Assembly (NCBI RefSeq): GCF_002909445.1
Contig: NZ_PPXC01000003.1
Span: 62,001-126,000, forward strand
Length of the DNA stretch: 64,000 nt
Reading direction: 5' to 3'
From: Arthrobacter glacialis
GTDB taxonomy: Bacteria > Actinomycetota > Actinomycetes > Actinomycetales > Micrococcaceae
In this document: positions 54,585 through 63,960 of the stretch, piece after piece
Layout: each line of letters begins with the position of its first letter
How positions within the stretch are numbered: position 1 is the first letter of the stretch
Program-made: the position numbers and the translations under genes
Notes under the pieces: model-generated
What the model was told of the DNA's origin: nothing
Seen by the model: only the letters and a program-made list of their open reading frames with translations
Databases searched by the model: none

Positions 54585-54634
54585 CTTGCTAGAGGCCCTG
54601 CTTGCTAGATGTCCTGCCTGTTAGATGCCCTGCC
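54585..54634. repeat. Imperfect 16-17-bp triplication at the nagB 3' end
   Basis: CTTGCTAGAGGCCCTG, CTTGCTAGATGTCCTGC and CTGTTAGATGCCCTGCC follow one another; the last includes the nagB stop and final codons. Minor slippage repeat. Confidence 0.6.
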
Positions 54635-55403
54635 AGGACGGCTTGTTGTCAAAGGCGTGGCGGTAGGTGGATGCACCGGCAAGCTTTGCTGCCGCGGCCT
54701 CGTCAATGATGATGGTGGCGCGGGGGTGGAATTGCAGGACGGATGCCGGGCAGGATGCCGAGACGGGTCCTTCCACAAAGTCGCGAACCGCGTCGGCCTT
54801 GCCCGCGCCAAAGGCCACCAGGACCACGTGGCGGGCATCCATGATGGTGCCCAAGCCCTGGGTGACCACGTGGTGGGGAACCTGGTCTAGATGATCAAAG
54901 AAGCGCGCATTGTCTTGGCGTGTCTGCTCGGCAAGGGTCTTGATCCGGGTGCGCGATGCCAGCGACGAGCCTGGCTCGTTGAATCCGATGTGGCCGTTGG
55001 TGCCAACGCCCAGGATCTGCAGGTCAATGCCGCCGGCTGCCTTGATGGCGACCTCGTAGTTCTGGCAGGCTCCTGCGATGTCCTCGGTGGCACCGTCCGG
55101 GCCGTGGACGTTTTCTGCTGCAACATCCACCCGGTTGGTGAACTCGCGGCGGATAACTTCGCGGTAGGACTCGTAGTGGCCCACCGGCAGACCCACATAC
55201 TCATCCAGGGCAAAACCGCTGACCTGTTCAAAGTTCAGGCCGGCTTCGTCGTGGCGTCGTGCCAACTCGTCGTAAATCGGCAGCGGCGAGGAACCCGTGG
55301 CCAGGCCAAGGACCGCATTGGGCTTCTGCCGAATCAGGGCCTCAATGGCATCCGCGGCCAAGGCACCAATTTCTTTACTGCTGGGGAGGATGATGACCTC
55401 CAT
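54621..55403 (-). CDS. nagB: Glucosamine-6-phosphate deaminase
   Basis: 260 residues. It converts glucosamine-6-phosphate to fructose-6-phosphate and ammonia in amino-sugar use. LGLATGSSPLPIYDEL (phosphate loop), FALDEYVGLP (catalytic Asp) and GTNGHIGFNEPGSSL (active-site loop) are all present. AAAGGAAG precedes the ATG at good spacing. No nagA or transporter is adjacent. Confidence 0.95.
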   Translation of the reverse strand: MEVIILPSSKEIGALAADAIEALIRQKPNAVLGLATGSSPLPIYDELARRHDEAGLNFEQVSGFALDEYVGLPVGHYESYREVIRREFTNRVDVAAENVHGPDGATEDIAGACQNYEVAIKAAGGIDLQILGVGTNGHIGFNEPGSSLASRTRIKTLAEQTRQDNARFFDHLDQVPHHVVTQGLGTIMDARHVVLVAFGAGKADAVRDFVEGPVSASCPASVLQFHPRATIIIDEAAAAKLAGASTYRHAFDNKPSWQGI

Positions 55404-55500
55404 GAAACACGCTTCCTTTCACGACACGTACGTGCCTGTGCGATTCTCTTGCAACGCTAATCTGCCAGCTCTAACCTTAGCTATTACTGCTGGTGTTCCG

Positions 55501-57096
55501 TTAACGGTCCACCGACACAGCAAGCAACAACTCGGGGGCACGCTGGTTGAAGACGGCGGCGCCCTTGCGAATGCCCACCACCAGGAACACGGCACCGAGG
55601 ATGATTCCCACGGCCAGGGCCAGCCAGGCGTACAGCAGCTGCCCCGTCACCATGGCAACGATGGCAAGAATGAGCTCCGGCAAAACCAGGACGCCCAGGC
55701 CCACAAACCCCGACATTTGAATGAAGACCGAGGAGAGCCCGTTGCCGGGCCGCGTTTTCATGGGGCTCTCACCGGGCAGCGGCACAGCCATGGTAAATCG
55801 GGCTGAGAACACACTGGCCAAGCCAAGCCCGGAGCCCACCACACCCAGCACGAGTCCCACCGTGGCCAGCAGTTGGCCTAGGTCATGTGCCAGCACTGCC
55901 CCGATCACGGCGTACAAAATGCCCAGCGGCAGTGCCAGGACGGCCGCAGCAAGCGCCCGTCCGCTCCTGTCAGCGGTCCCTGACACCCCTGTGGCGATGT
56001 GCAGGGCGAAGGCTGTGTTGTCATACGAAATATCGGAGCTGATGGACCACACCACCAGATATGCCGCAAGGGCCCCGCCCAGCCCCAGGGCAATTCCCAA
56101 GGACTGCGTGCCGCCTGTTTCGCTGGCCGCCTGGGACCCTGCAAACACAAAGATCAATGGCAGTAACGGGGCAATGAGCAGGCCAGCACTGTACCGCGGG
56201 TCCCGGAACCAATAGGTGAGGCAGCGTGCTGCCACTGCTCCTGTGGGGGTGGCCGGGAACCAGTTAAAGAAGCCCAGCTTGCCCCCTGCCTTCCGTCCGC
56301 CACCGGCGAACGCGGGCGTGACCAGGGCCCTGCTCAGGCACGCCCGCCAAATCCACGTCAAGGCGGCGATGCTTGCCACCGCGATGAGGAGCTTGAGCCC
56401 GGCAGCACCGTAGGAACCCGCAGCAACGGCGGCGGGCACCGACCAGACTGCTCCGAGGGGAGTCCAGGAGACGGTCTGCGCCAACGCCGGAAGGTACTCC
56501 TTGAAGTCACCCACACCAGAGCTCACACCGCTGATGATGGGTCCCATGAACATCAGGGGAACCAGCAGCACAATGCCGCTGGCATCCTTGAAACGGCGCG
56601 ACGAGGCCAGGCTGGTACTGGCAGCTGTGATGGCCCGCGAGGCCACAATGCAGGTCACAGCGCCCAACACGCCGCAGAGCAGCGCCACCAGGGCCGCGAG
56701 GGGGTGGCGCCACCAAGCGATGGCTGTTCCCAGCGAGGCAAGGAGGGTGATGGCCCCGGGAATGCCAATGAAACTCCCCAACAGCAGGCCCGTGAGCATT
56801 GACTTCATCGGGATGGCATAAGTGGTGAAACGCGCCGGGTCCAGGGTCATGTCCAGGCCGGCGGCAACCACGGGAATGATCAGCCACCCAAGAACCAGTG
56901 CGGCTCCAGCCAGCGTGAGAACTGTGCCAATGAGTTCGGGCTCACCCGCACCCAAGGCAGCCAGGCCAACCAAGGTCATGGCCAGCACGCCCAGGCCGTA
57001 CAGTCCGCCAATGATGAGCCCCACCAATTGCCAGGGGCTGCGCTTAAGTGAATTGCGCAGCAGGGTCAGCTTTAGGCTTACGAGTTGCGCAACCAT
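55501..57096 (-). CDS. ABC exporter permease (large, about 12-14 TM)
   Basis: 531 residues, almost entirely hydrophobic, with a duplicated look: two sets of about six helices around a central loop (GFFNWFPATPTGAVAARCLT…). It overlaps the ATPase gene by 19 bp. The size resembles ABC-2-type exporter permeases of actinobacteria; the substrate is unknown. Confidence 0.82.
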   Translation of the reverse strand: MVAQLVSLKLTLLRNSLKRSPWQLVGLIIGGLYGLGVLAMTLVGLAALGAGEPELIGTVLTLAGAALVLGWLIIPVVAAGLDMTLDPARFTTYAIPMKSMLTGLLLGSFIGIPGAITLLASLGTAIAWWRHPLAALVALLCGVLGAVTCIVASRAITAASTSLASSRRFKDASGIVLLVPLMFMGPIISGVSSGVGDFKEYLPALAQTVSWTPLGAVWSVPAAVAAGSYGAAGLKLLIAVASIAALTWIWRACLSRALVTPAFAGGGRKAGGKLGFFNWFPATPTGAVAARCLTYWFRDPRYSAGLLIAPLLPLIFVFAGSQAASETGGTQSLGIALGLGGALAAYLVVWSISSDISYDNTAFALHIATGVSGTADRSGRALAAAVLALPLGILYAVIGAVLAHDLGQLLATVGLVLGVVGSGLGLASVFSARFTMAVPLPGESPMKTRPGNGLSSVFIQMSGFVGLGVLVLPELILAIVAMVTGQLLYAWLALAVGIILGAVFLVVGIRKGAAVFNQRAPELLLAVSVDR

Positions 57097-57869
57097 GACA
57101 ACCCCGTATTCTCCTTGCGTCCGCCAACGAGGTCCACGAACTTTTCCTCCAGGCTTTGGCTTCCGCGCACCTCATCGACCGTGCCGGCGGCAAGAACCCG
57201 GCCGCCGGCAATCACGGCAACATGGTCGCACATGCGCTGCACCAGATCCATGACATGGCTGGAAACGATGACGGTGCCGCCGGTGTTGACGTAGTCGTGC
57301 AAAATGTCACGAATGTTGGCTGCGGACACCGGGTCCACGGATTCAAAGGGTTCATCGAGCACCAGGAGTTTCGGGGCATGAATCAGTGCCGCCGCCAGGG
57401 CAATCTTCTTGGTCATGCCGGCGGAGTAGTCCACCACCAAAGTCCCGGCATCCTTGCTCAGGTCCAGGGCGGAGAGCAGGTCCTTGACGCGGGCTGTCAC
57501 AGTGTCCTTGTCCATGCCACGCAACAAACCGGCGTAGCTGACAAGCTGCTCCCCGCTGAGCCGGTCAAAGAGCCGAACGCCGTCGGGCAGGAGACCCATG
57601 AGGCGTTTGGATTCCAGGGGATGGCTCCACACGTCCACCCCGTGCACCCAAACCTGCCCCGCGTCCGGACGTAAAAGGCCCGTTGCCATGGACAGCGACG
57701 TTGTCTTGCCGGCGCCGTTGGGTCCCACCAGGCCGTAAAAGGACCCGGCGGGGACGTCAAGATCAATACCATCGACGGCCACTTTGTTGCCAAAGTGTTT
57801 GGTCAAGCCACGGATGGAGAGGGCCGGTGGCAGCCCTGTGTCTTTTGCTTGCTCAAAGGAGTTGCTCAT
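57078..57869 (-). CDS. ABC exporter ATP-binding protein
   Basis: 263 residues. Walker A GLVGPNGAGKTTSLSM, signature region VVDYSAGMTKKIALA, Walker B LLVLDEPFESVDP and switch His in VIVSSHVMDLV. The usual LSGGQ serine-glycine motif reads YSAGM, as in the ABC-2 exporter group. ATG 57869 (MSNSFEQ) fits AGGG spacing better than GTG 57875. Partner of the large permease downstream. Confidence 0.92.
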   Translation of the reverse strand: MSNSFEQAKDTGLPPALSIRGLTKHFGNKVAVDGIDLDVPAGSFYGLVGPNGAGKTTSLSMATGLLRPDAGQVWVHGVDVWSHPLESKRLMGLLPDGVRLFDRLSGEQLVSYAGLLRGMDKDTVTARVKDLLSALDLSKDAGTLVVDYSAGMTKKIALAAALIHAPKLLVLDEPFESVDPVSAANIRDILHDYVNTGGTVIVSSHVMDLVQRMCDHVAVIAGGRVLAAGTVDEVRGSQSLEEKFVDLVGGRKENTGLSWLRNS

Positions 57870-57951
57870 AGGCACACCCTAACAACCCCGATGGTGCGGG
57901 CACGGCATCCCAAAGGATGAGATTGGCTGTCCTTGCGGACCCTGACGGCGC

Positions 57952-58004
57952 AAAAAAGCTCCCGCCCCAACCTTCCATGACAGGGAGGTTAGAACAGGAG
58001 CTTC
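57952..58004 (-). terminator. Intrinsic terminator after the thioredoxin/TPR gene
   Basis: On the minus strand a stem from GAAGCTCC… to …GGAGCTTTTTT with internal mismatches ends in six T, just past the stop at 58021. Confidence 0.75.
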
Positions 58005-58020
58005 GTTGCGCGTCGCCAGC

Positions 58021-58953
58021 CTAGAACAGGGCGCGTGCCAGGGCTTGGCGGGATGCGGATACGCGGGGATCGCTGACGCCAATGGCGTCATAAAGCTCCA
58101 ACAACCTCACCCGGGCGGTGTCCCGTTCGGGACCAAAGTGCGTGCCGATGAACTTCACAATGCGGGCAAAGGCGTCCTCAACATGGCCGCCCGTCACATC
58201 CAAGTCAGCTACCGAAAGGGTTGCCTCGAGATCATCCGGGTCCCCAGCCGCACGGGCCCGCAGCGCCTCGGCGTCTGCAACGTTCAGCTCCGCTGTGCGG
58301 CGCATGAGGTGGACCTGCGCCAAGCCAACCTTTGCGGCGGCGTCGGACGGCATTTCGGCCAGCGCCTTCTCATAGCTGGTCTGGGCCAGCAGCAAGTCAC
58401 CGGCGTCGATGGCGTCGCGGGCAGCCTGGTGCAACGGAGGCAGCGGTGGCTCCGCCGGAGCTTCGGGGTCCTGGGCGCCGCCCAAGTTTCCTGTGACGCC
58501 GTTGCTGGCAGCAACCTTGAGCAGTTCGGTGAAGAACTCCTTGATCTGCTCCGCCGGCAGTTCACCCTCGAACATGGGCACCGGCTGCCCCTTGATCAAG
58601 GCCACCACCGTAGGCACCGCGCTGGCACCAAACGCCTGCGCAATTTGGGGGCTGGAATCAACATCCACCCGGCCCAAGGCAAGCTGCCCGCCGTACTCGT
58701 TGACAATCCCCTCCAGCACGCCTGTCACCACCGAGGATTGGTGTGAGCGTGCAGATCCCAGCAGCACCACCACCGGCACCTTGGAGGAAAGCTGAACAAG
58801 TTCCTGGAAGCTTTGCTCGTTGACATCAACCGCGTAGGGCGATGGTGTTGAAGGGGCGGCCGTGGCCCGGTTCTTCAACGCTGAAAGGTCGACGGCGCCG
58901 CGCAGGTTGATCCCGGGCGCTCCGTTGGGTGCCATGGGGCTATTTTGACTCAT
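58021..58953 (-). CDS. Thioredoxin-like/TPR protein (CnoX/YbbN-like), redox-inactive
   Basis: 310 residues. A thioredoxin fold at about 38-150 (VPVVVLLGSARSHQSSVV, LGRVDVDSSPQIAQAFGASA, VPTVVALIKGQPV) is followed by TPR-like helices (about 175-305). The usual CxxC is replaced by SARSHQ, so it cannot do disulfide exchange. E. coli CnoX/YbbN is a chaperone-holdase with this domain order; a client-binding role is plausible here. Confidence 0.87.
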   Translation of the reverse strand: MSQNSPMAPNGAPGINLRGAVDLSALKNRATAAPSTPSPYAVDVNEQSFQELVQLSSKVPVVVLLGSARSHQSSVVTGVLEGIVNEYGGQLALGRVDVDSSPQIAQAFGASAVPTVVALIKGQPVPMFEGELPAEQIKEFFTELLKVAASNGVTGNLGGAQDPEAPAEPPLPPLHQAARDAIDAGDLLLAQTSYEKALAEMPSDAAAKVGLAQVHLMRRTAELNVADAEALRARAAGDPDDLEATLSVADLDVTGGHVEDAFARIVKFIGTHFGPERDTARVRLLELYDAIGVSDPRVSASRQALARALF

Positions 58954-59039
58954 GAACTCACTCTAACTGTGCTGGCCCGCGACTTTTCCAAGATCTCGCC
59001 GCGGGTGAAACTTTGCTTTGCCAACGCCCCGCTGCCGGG

Positions 59040-61220
59040 TTACTTGAACTGGCCGCCCACAAGATCCCGGGTTGCCGAGAGCAGCGTGATCTTTCCATCA
59101 CCGGAGGCTGCCGGAATGTACATGACAACAGGTTCCGCGTAGCTCAAGGTGAAGCCCTTGGTGGTCTCTGTGCCGCCGGTGAACACGGCCGCGTCGGCGG
59201 GCACGGTGAGGGTTGCATCTTCCTTGGACGTTGTGTCAATGCCGAAGGTGTATCCCACCACAACCATGGCCCCGCCGTCGGCTGTGCGCATGGCAACGGG
59301 TGACTTGGTGTCGGCCGTATGGCTGAAGACGTTGGTGGCATCCTTGGCGTCAGCAACAATCTTCTTCTGCGCATCGAGAACACTCGTGATGTAGACGCTG
59401 TCGTTGAAGGAGTCCTTGAACTTGCTGTCATCCTTGGTCAAACGGTCGCTGAGCGCCGCAATGGCGTCCTTGGGGCTCATTTTCAGGCCGGCGCTCTCGT
59501 CAATGGCTACTTCCTTGGTGCCTTCCTTGTCCACTGTGGGAAAGGTCTGGCCGGGCAGCAAAGGCGTGGACTTGATCAGCTTGTAATTTTCCCGCGGGCT
59601 TTGCTGAACCAATGTCAGCAACTGCGGCAGCTCATTGTTCTCACCCTTGGTGACGAACATGGCTGACCGCGGCCAGGTGTCCGTGGTGGTGACAACCTTG
59701 GCCAGCAGCTGTGTGGCGCTGACGGGTTCCGGCGCTGGGGCGCTGGCAACCTGGGAACGAATCTTGTAGTTGGCTGTGCGAACCTCCAAAGCCATGCCGG
59801 TGACGCGTGATTCCAATTCCTTGGCGTTCTTGGCATTGTCCCCCGAGGCAACAACCGTGGCCACGGCGGTGGCAATGCGCTGAACCTGGCTGTCCAGAAG
59901 AGACGGGAAGCCGGGCGTGTTCGCATCAGCACTGGCAGCGGGCGCCGTGCTCGAGGCGGAACTGGTGGGGGCCGGTGTGGCAGCGCCTGTGGTGGCATCC
60001 TCCGCCACGGCCGGGCCAACACTGCCTGCGACCAGGATCACGGCCAATGCCGCACCCCAACGGCTCTTGTGGTTCATGGTTTTGTGCATGGTGCGGGGTG
60101 TTGCAACCTCTGTGGGTGAGCTGGCGCTGAAGTCCGCCTTGCCCTTTTTCTTGGCATCGTTCTTGGCTTCGGTCTTGGCTTCGGTCACGTCAGCGCCCTT
60201 CACGTCAGCATCATTCTCCGGCGTCGATGCACCCTTGCCGTCGTCGTCACCGCCTCCGGAACCCTTCGTGGAGTCGTCATCGTTCTTGTCGTTACTCTTG
60301 GCCCCGGCCGCGGAGCCAGCTTCAGGGTCTTGGGCAGCCGGTGGCTGCAGGACTGCCGGCAACGCGGACGTGGCATCGCTGACAAAGGCCGGGGCCGAGG
60401 CTTCCCCGCCAGCCTTGGCGCCTGCAACGGGCCTCTCTGCGTTCCTGGCCTCGGCAATGGTGGACGGGGCATCCTTGCCCGTCGCCGCAGCCGACTTGGC
60501 GGCTTCACGGGCTGCCACCAGCTTGTCGACCTCCAAAGCGCCCGTGGCGGGGTCGGCCGGGGCCTTGCCGGCCGCGCGTCGGCCAACGGGAGCAGGTTCG
60601 CCGCTCTTGGGTTTGCGCGGTGCAATCAAAAACAGCAAGGCAGCTGCTGCCAGCATGGCCGAACCAAGAATCATCAACGGCACTGCCCACGGGGTTCCGG
60701 CCTGATTGTCAACAGTCATGGAAATATTTGTCGGCGCAGCAGCCTTGCCGTCGGAGGAGAGCAGCAATGCCCAGTCACCATGTCCTGGAGCCTGCCAGGT
60801 GTAGGTCAACTCGCCGGTGGCCTTCTCCTCACTGACCCACAGATCCGAACCAGCGGGATTGGGCACAGAGGCGGCACCTGCATTGCTCTGTGTGCTCAGG
60901 GCCGTGAAATCGTCGTTGGCACCGTCCACCTGTGTGTAGGCGGCGTCGCCAATCCAGCCGATGATGTCGCGCTCCCGCGCCACAGCGAGCTGGATGGGGC
61001 CGTCGCTTTTGACGGTCAGAGTGAAGTGACCGTCACGGGTCTTGAGTATCTCTGGGCTGATGACAGTCAGCGGTGCGGCGCTTACATCGGCTGGGGTGGT
61101 GGCTGTCAGCTGCGCGGCAGGGAGCCAGATGGTGCGCTGGCCAATACCGGAACCCAACACCAACAAACCCAAAATAGCCAGGACAATTGCAATTTTTGAA
61201 CGCACGTACTTACCTAACAT
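59040..61220 (-). CDS. Large composite membrane/secreted protein, unknown function
   Basis: 726 residues. N-terminal helix (about 10-28), an extracellular domain (about 30-190), a second helix (PLMILGSAMLAAAALLFLIA), then a charged Ala/Lys/Asp-rich cytoplasmic-type stretch (about 220-390). A signal-peptide-like segment WGAALAVILVAGSVGPAVAE leads into a C-terminal domain of about 300 residues. The third hydrophobic stretch looks like the start of a separate secreted protein, so this may be a natural fusion. No family recognised; start uncertain. Confidence 0.65.
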   Translation of the reverse strand: MLGKYVRSKIAIVLAILGLLVLGSGIGQRTIWLPAAQLTATTPADVSAAPLTVISPEILKTRDGHFTLTVKSDGPIQLAVARERDIIGWIGDAAYTQVDGANDDFTALSTQSNAGAASVPNPAGSDLWVSEEKATGELTYTWQAPGHGDWALLLSSDGKAAAPTNISMTVDNQAGTPWAVPLMILGSAMLAAAALLFLIAPRKPKSGEPAPVGRRAAGKAPADPATGALEVDKLVAAREAAKSAAATGKDAPSTIAEARNAERPVAGAKAGGEASAPAFVSDATSALPAVLQPPAAQDPEAGSAAGAKSNDKNDDDSTKGSGGGDDDGKGASTPENDADVKGADVTEAKTEAKNDAKKKGKADFSASSPTEVATPRTMHKTMNHKSRWGAALAVILVAGSVGPAVAEDATTGAATPAPTSSASSTAPAASADANTPGFPSLLDSQVQRIATAVATVVASGDNAKNAKELESRVTGMALEVRTANYKIRSQVASAPAPEPVSATQLLAKVVTTTDTWPRSAMFVTKGENNELPQLLTLVQQSPRENYKLIKSTPLLPGQTFPTVDKEGTKEVAIDESAGLKMSPKDAIAALSDRLTKDDSKFKDSFNDSVYITSVLDAQKKIVADAKDATNVFSHTADTKSPVAMRTADGGAMVVVGYTFGIDTTSKEDATLTVPADAAVFTGGTETTKGFTLSYAEPVVMYIPAASGDGKITLLSATRDLVGGQFK

Positions 61221-61411
61221 CGGCGGAACACTGCTGTGAACGTTCCTTCTAGGGTAACTGAACCGTTATCTTAAGGGCATGCCCAATTGACGAATCTCAC
61301 GTTATTTCATCGAATGCATGCCGCCAGTACTGGGCTGCGCTGATACTCTCGAGTCACAATTGTGGTGCGGAGCCAATCATCCGCAAAATCCTGGATGCGA
61401 AGGCAATACCC

Positions 61412-62839
61412 GTGAGTTCGACCCCTGATTCAAGCGCAACTGGCCCCGTCCCTGACGACGGCACCAACTCTGCACAAGCCAGCCCCAACCCTGCCAGGCC
61501 CGAGCCTGCCGGCTCTGAAACGTCCCCGCCGGGGCAGTCCACACCTCGTGGGGACACTGACGGGGCCGGGTCGGATTCGCAGAGCCAACCACTTCCCCCA
61601 GCGCCAGTAGCAGCCGCTGCGGCTGCTGGAACGGGCCACGGCGCGGGTCACCATGTGGGATGGCGGGAGTGGGTGGCAAAAAAGGTTCTCAAGCCGATTC
61701 CGGGAGCCCAGCCCCGCGTGCGTTTTGACCTGCCGGCGGAGACCATCTTCGAGGAGCAGGCCAAGGCCACCCAGGCCATGGTTGATGCAGCACCCAGCTC
61801 CGGCCTTTTCCGCCACCCCATCTACTTTGGCTTCATGGGTACTGTTGGTGTCGGCATCGCCTTATCCGTTAGCTACATGCTGGCCAACACCCAATCGCTG
61901 CTGCTGTGGATAGTCACAGCCCTGTTCATTGCCTTGGGTCTGGACCCGGTGGTCCGCTGGTTGGAGCGGCGCAGCGTGCCACGTCCGCTGGGCATAGTTC
62001 TGGTGCTGGGCGCCTTGCTGGGCCTTGTGGCCATCTTCTTCGCCACGCTGATTCCCACCATCGTCGAACAGACAACGCAGCTGGTGAATAAAGCTCCGGG
62101 CTGGATCAACGACTTCCTGAATTCGGAATTCTTCAAGCAACTTGATGTCCAGTATCGCGTGCTGGACACCATCAACGCCCAGGTTGCCAAATTCTTCCAG
62201 GACGCCCAAGCCGTGGGCGGCATCTTTGGTGGAGTGGTGGGTGTTGGAACCACCATTGCCAACGCCCTTTTTGGAACCTTGATTGTGTTGGTGTTGAGCC
62301 TGTACTTCCTGGCCTCCCTGCCCGGGATCAAAAAGTGGGGCTACCGCTTGGCACCGCGCTCGCGCCGGGCCCGTGTTGAGGATTTAAGCGAGGAAATCAC
62401 CCGCGGCGTGGGCAACTACGTCATAGGACAGGTTTGCGTGGCCGTTCTCAACGCCAGCTTCGCGTTCATCGTCATGACCATTTTGAATGTGCCGTTCAGC
62501 ATCCTGCTGGCGTTTGTTGTGGCGCTGCTGGCGTTCATTCCGCTGGTAGGCGGCATGATTGCCGCCGTCGTGGTCATCGCCGTGAGCCTGACGGGCGGCT
62601 GGCAAGTGGCATTGATCTACGCCGTCGCCTACCTGGCGTACCTGCAGTTTGAGGCCTACTTCATCTCCCCCCGCATCATGCAAAAGGCAGTGGCCGTTCC
62701 TGGTGCCGTGGCTGTCATTTCAGTTATTGCCGGTGGCAGCCTGTTGGGCGTGCTGGGCGCCTTGATAGCCATTCCCACGGCAGCCGCCGTCATGCTGCTG
62801 GTGCGGGAAGTCTTCATTGCCCGCCAAGACAAGAACTAA
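61412..62839 (+). CDS. AI-2E family transporter (PerM/TqsA-like)
   Basis: 475 residues. After a disordered N-terminal tail of about 95 residues come about eight helices with GLDPVVRWLERRSVPRPLGI, PFSILLAFVVALLAFIPLVG and AYFISPRIMQKAVAVPGAVA, the core of the AI-2E (UPF0118) family. Some members export autoinducer-2, others act as Na+/H+ antiporters. GTG start with GAAGG about 8 nt upstream. Confidence 0.88.
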   Translation: MSSTPDSSATGPVPDDGTNSAQASPNPARPEPAGSETSPPGQSTPRGDTDGAGSDSQSQPLPPAPVAAAAAAGTGHGAGHHVGWREWVAKKVLKPIPGAQPRVRFDLPAETIFEEQAKATQAMVDAAPSSGLFRHPIYFGFMGTVGVGIALSVSYMLANTQSLLLWIVTALFIALGLDPVVRWLERRSVPRPLGIVLVLGALLGLVAIFFATLIPTIVEQTTQLVNKAPGWINDFLNSEFFKQLDVQYRVLDTINAQVAKFFQDAQAVGGIFGGVVGVGTTIANALFGTLIVLVLSLYFLASLPGIKKWGYRLAPRSRRARVEDLSEEITRGVGNYVIGQVCVAVLNASFAFIVMTILNVPFSILLAFVVALLAFIPLVGGMIAAVVVIAVSLTGGWQVALIYAVAYLAYLQFEAYFISPRIMQKAVAVPGAVAVISVIAGGSLLGVLGALIAIPTAAAVMLLVREVFIARQDKN

Positions 62840-62871
62840 CCAAGCTCACCGCGTGACCTGGGTTGTAAACA

Positions 62872-62910
62872 GCGAACGGCCCCGCACCAACAAGGTGCGG
62901 GGCCGTTCGC
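62872..62910. repeat. Inverted repeat (perfect 17-nt arms) between convergent genes
   Basis: GCGAACGGCCCCGCACC pairs with GGTGCGGGGCCGTTCGC around a 5-nt AACAA loop, between the AI-2E gene (+) and the hydrolase gene (-). It probably acts as a shared terminator although no T-run follows. Confidence 0.85.
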
Positions 62911-62921
62911 ATGAGCAAGTC

Positions 62922-63713
62922 CTAGGCTTGAAGTGGCGCCGCGACTTCATGCCATTGGCCTGGCAACTCCACGGCGCTGCCCAAAACTGCCGAGGCAATC
63001 TCATTCAAGGCACGGGCTGCGTACTTCTCCCCCACCCAGAGGTGCTTGGCCCCCGCAACAGCAACCAGTTGGGCCTGAGGAACCACGGAGAAGCGGGCCG
63101 TTGCCGCCGCGGGCTGGAGGTAGTCATCAAATTCCGGCACCAGAACACACAGGGGCTTGCCGAAGCTGGCCCAGGCGCCCAGATCCGCATCCGTTGCCCG
63201 GTGCAGCGGCGGTGACAGTAAAACGGCGCCCTCAATAAGCTCTGATACAGGAGCCACGGCACCGTATTTCAGCACCAGCTCTGTGCCAAAGGACCAGCCC
63301 ACGAGCCAACGGTTGGGCAGGCCGCGGTCAACCGCAAACTGGACAGCCGCCTCAACGTCCAGGCGCTCGCCCAGCCCTTCCTCGAAGACCCCGTCGCTGG
63401 TGCCTCGTGGCGAAGAAGTGCCCCGGGTGTTGAATCGCAGTACGGCAATGCCGGCCATGGCCGGAAGGCGGTAGGAGGCCTTCTTGTAGACGTGCGAATC
63501 CATGAAGCCACCGTGCGTGGGCAGCGGGTGGAAGGTGATCAACGTCGCCTTCACCACGCCGTCGGCCGGCAACGCCAACTCTCCCACCAGGGTCAAGCCG
63601 TCGGCCGTTCTCAGCTCAATATTTTCCCGGATGGCGGGCAAAATGGTGGCGGCGCGGACGTCAACAAGGGCAGCTGCGTCAACCAGGTCGTGGGATGCGG
63701 GGTCAAAAACCAT
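62922..63713 (-). CDS. Alpha/beta hydrolase (serine esterase/peptidase-like)
   Basis: 263 residues. A FHPLPTHGGFMDSHVYKKA oxyanion region, VLRFNTRGTSSPRG, nucleophile WLVGWSFGTELVLKYG, then PEFDDYLQP (acid) and AGAKHLWVG (His) complete the triad. ATG 63713 (MVFDPASHD) is chosen because the extra upstream frame overlaps the next gene and is not conserved-looking. Substrate unknown. Confidence 0.85.
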   Translation of the reverse strand: MVFDPASHDLVDAAALVDVRAATILPAIRENIELRTADGLTLVGELALPADGVVKATLITFHPLPTHGGFMDSHVYKKASYRLPAMAGIAVLRFNTRGTSSPRGTSDGVFEEGLGERLDVEAAVQFAVDRGLPNRWLVGWSFGTELVLKYGAVAPVSELIEGAVLLSPPLHRATDADLGAWASFGKPLCVLVPEFDDYLQPAAATARFSVVPQAQLVAVAGAKHLWVGEKYAARALNEIASAVLGSAVELPGQWHEVAAPLQA

Positions 63714-63723
63714 GTCCACTAGC

Positions 63724-63960
63724 CTATCTGTACTTGTAGCTACGACCGCGCCAGCAATTGCTGTGCCAGTGCCTGCGGTCGCGCAAGCCGGCCTCGGCGC
63801 CAAACATGGCGTCCTCCTGCCACACCACCAAGTGGGCTACCCCCGGTTCAACAGCACGGTGGCAGCCGGGGCAGGTGTAGACCTTTTGCGCATTGCTCGC
63901 CGTGATGGACCGCACGGCCCATTGCCCGTCGGGCGCTGACTCGCGGGCCGGAACTCCCAT
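63724..63960 (-). CDS. Small zinc-ribbon-like conserved actinobacterial protein (5' end uncertain)
   Basis: At least 78 residues. YTCPGCHRAVEPGVAHLVVW and DRRHWHSNCWR give a CxxC…HxxxC pattern likely to bind zinc, typical of a conserved actinobacterial family of unknown function. The frame stays open to the window edge (…WQEQEEPDLDRAR before the ATG) and no ribosome site precedes ATG 63960, so the true start may lie beyond base 64000. Ten bases upstream of the hydrolase gene, same strand. Confidence 0.65.
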   Translation of the reverse strand: MGVPARESAPDGQWAVRSITASNAQKVYTCPGCHRAVEPGVAHLVVWQEDAMFGAEAGLRDRRHWHSNCWRGRSYKYR

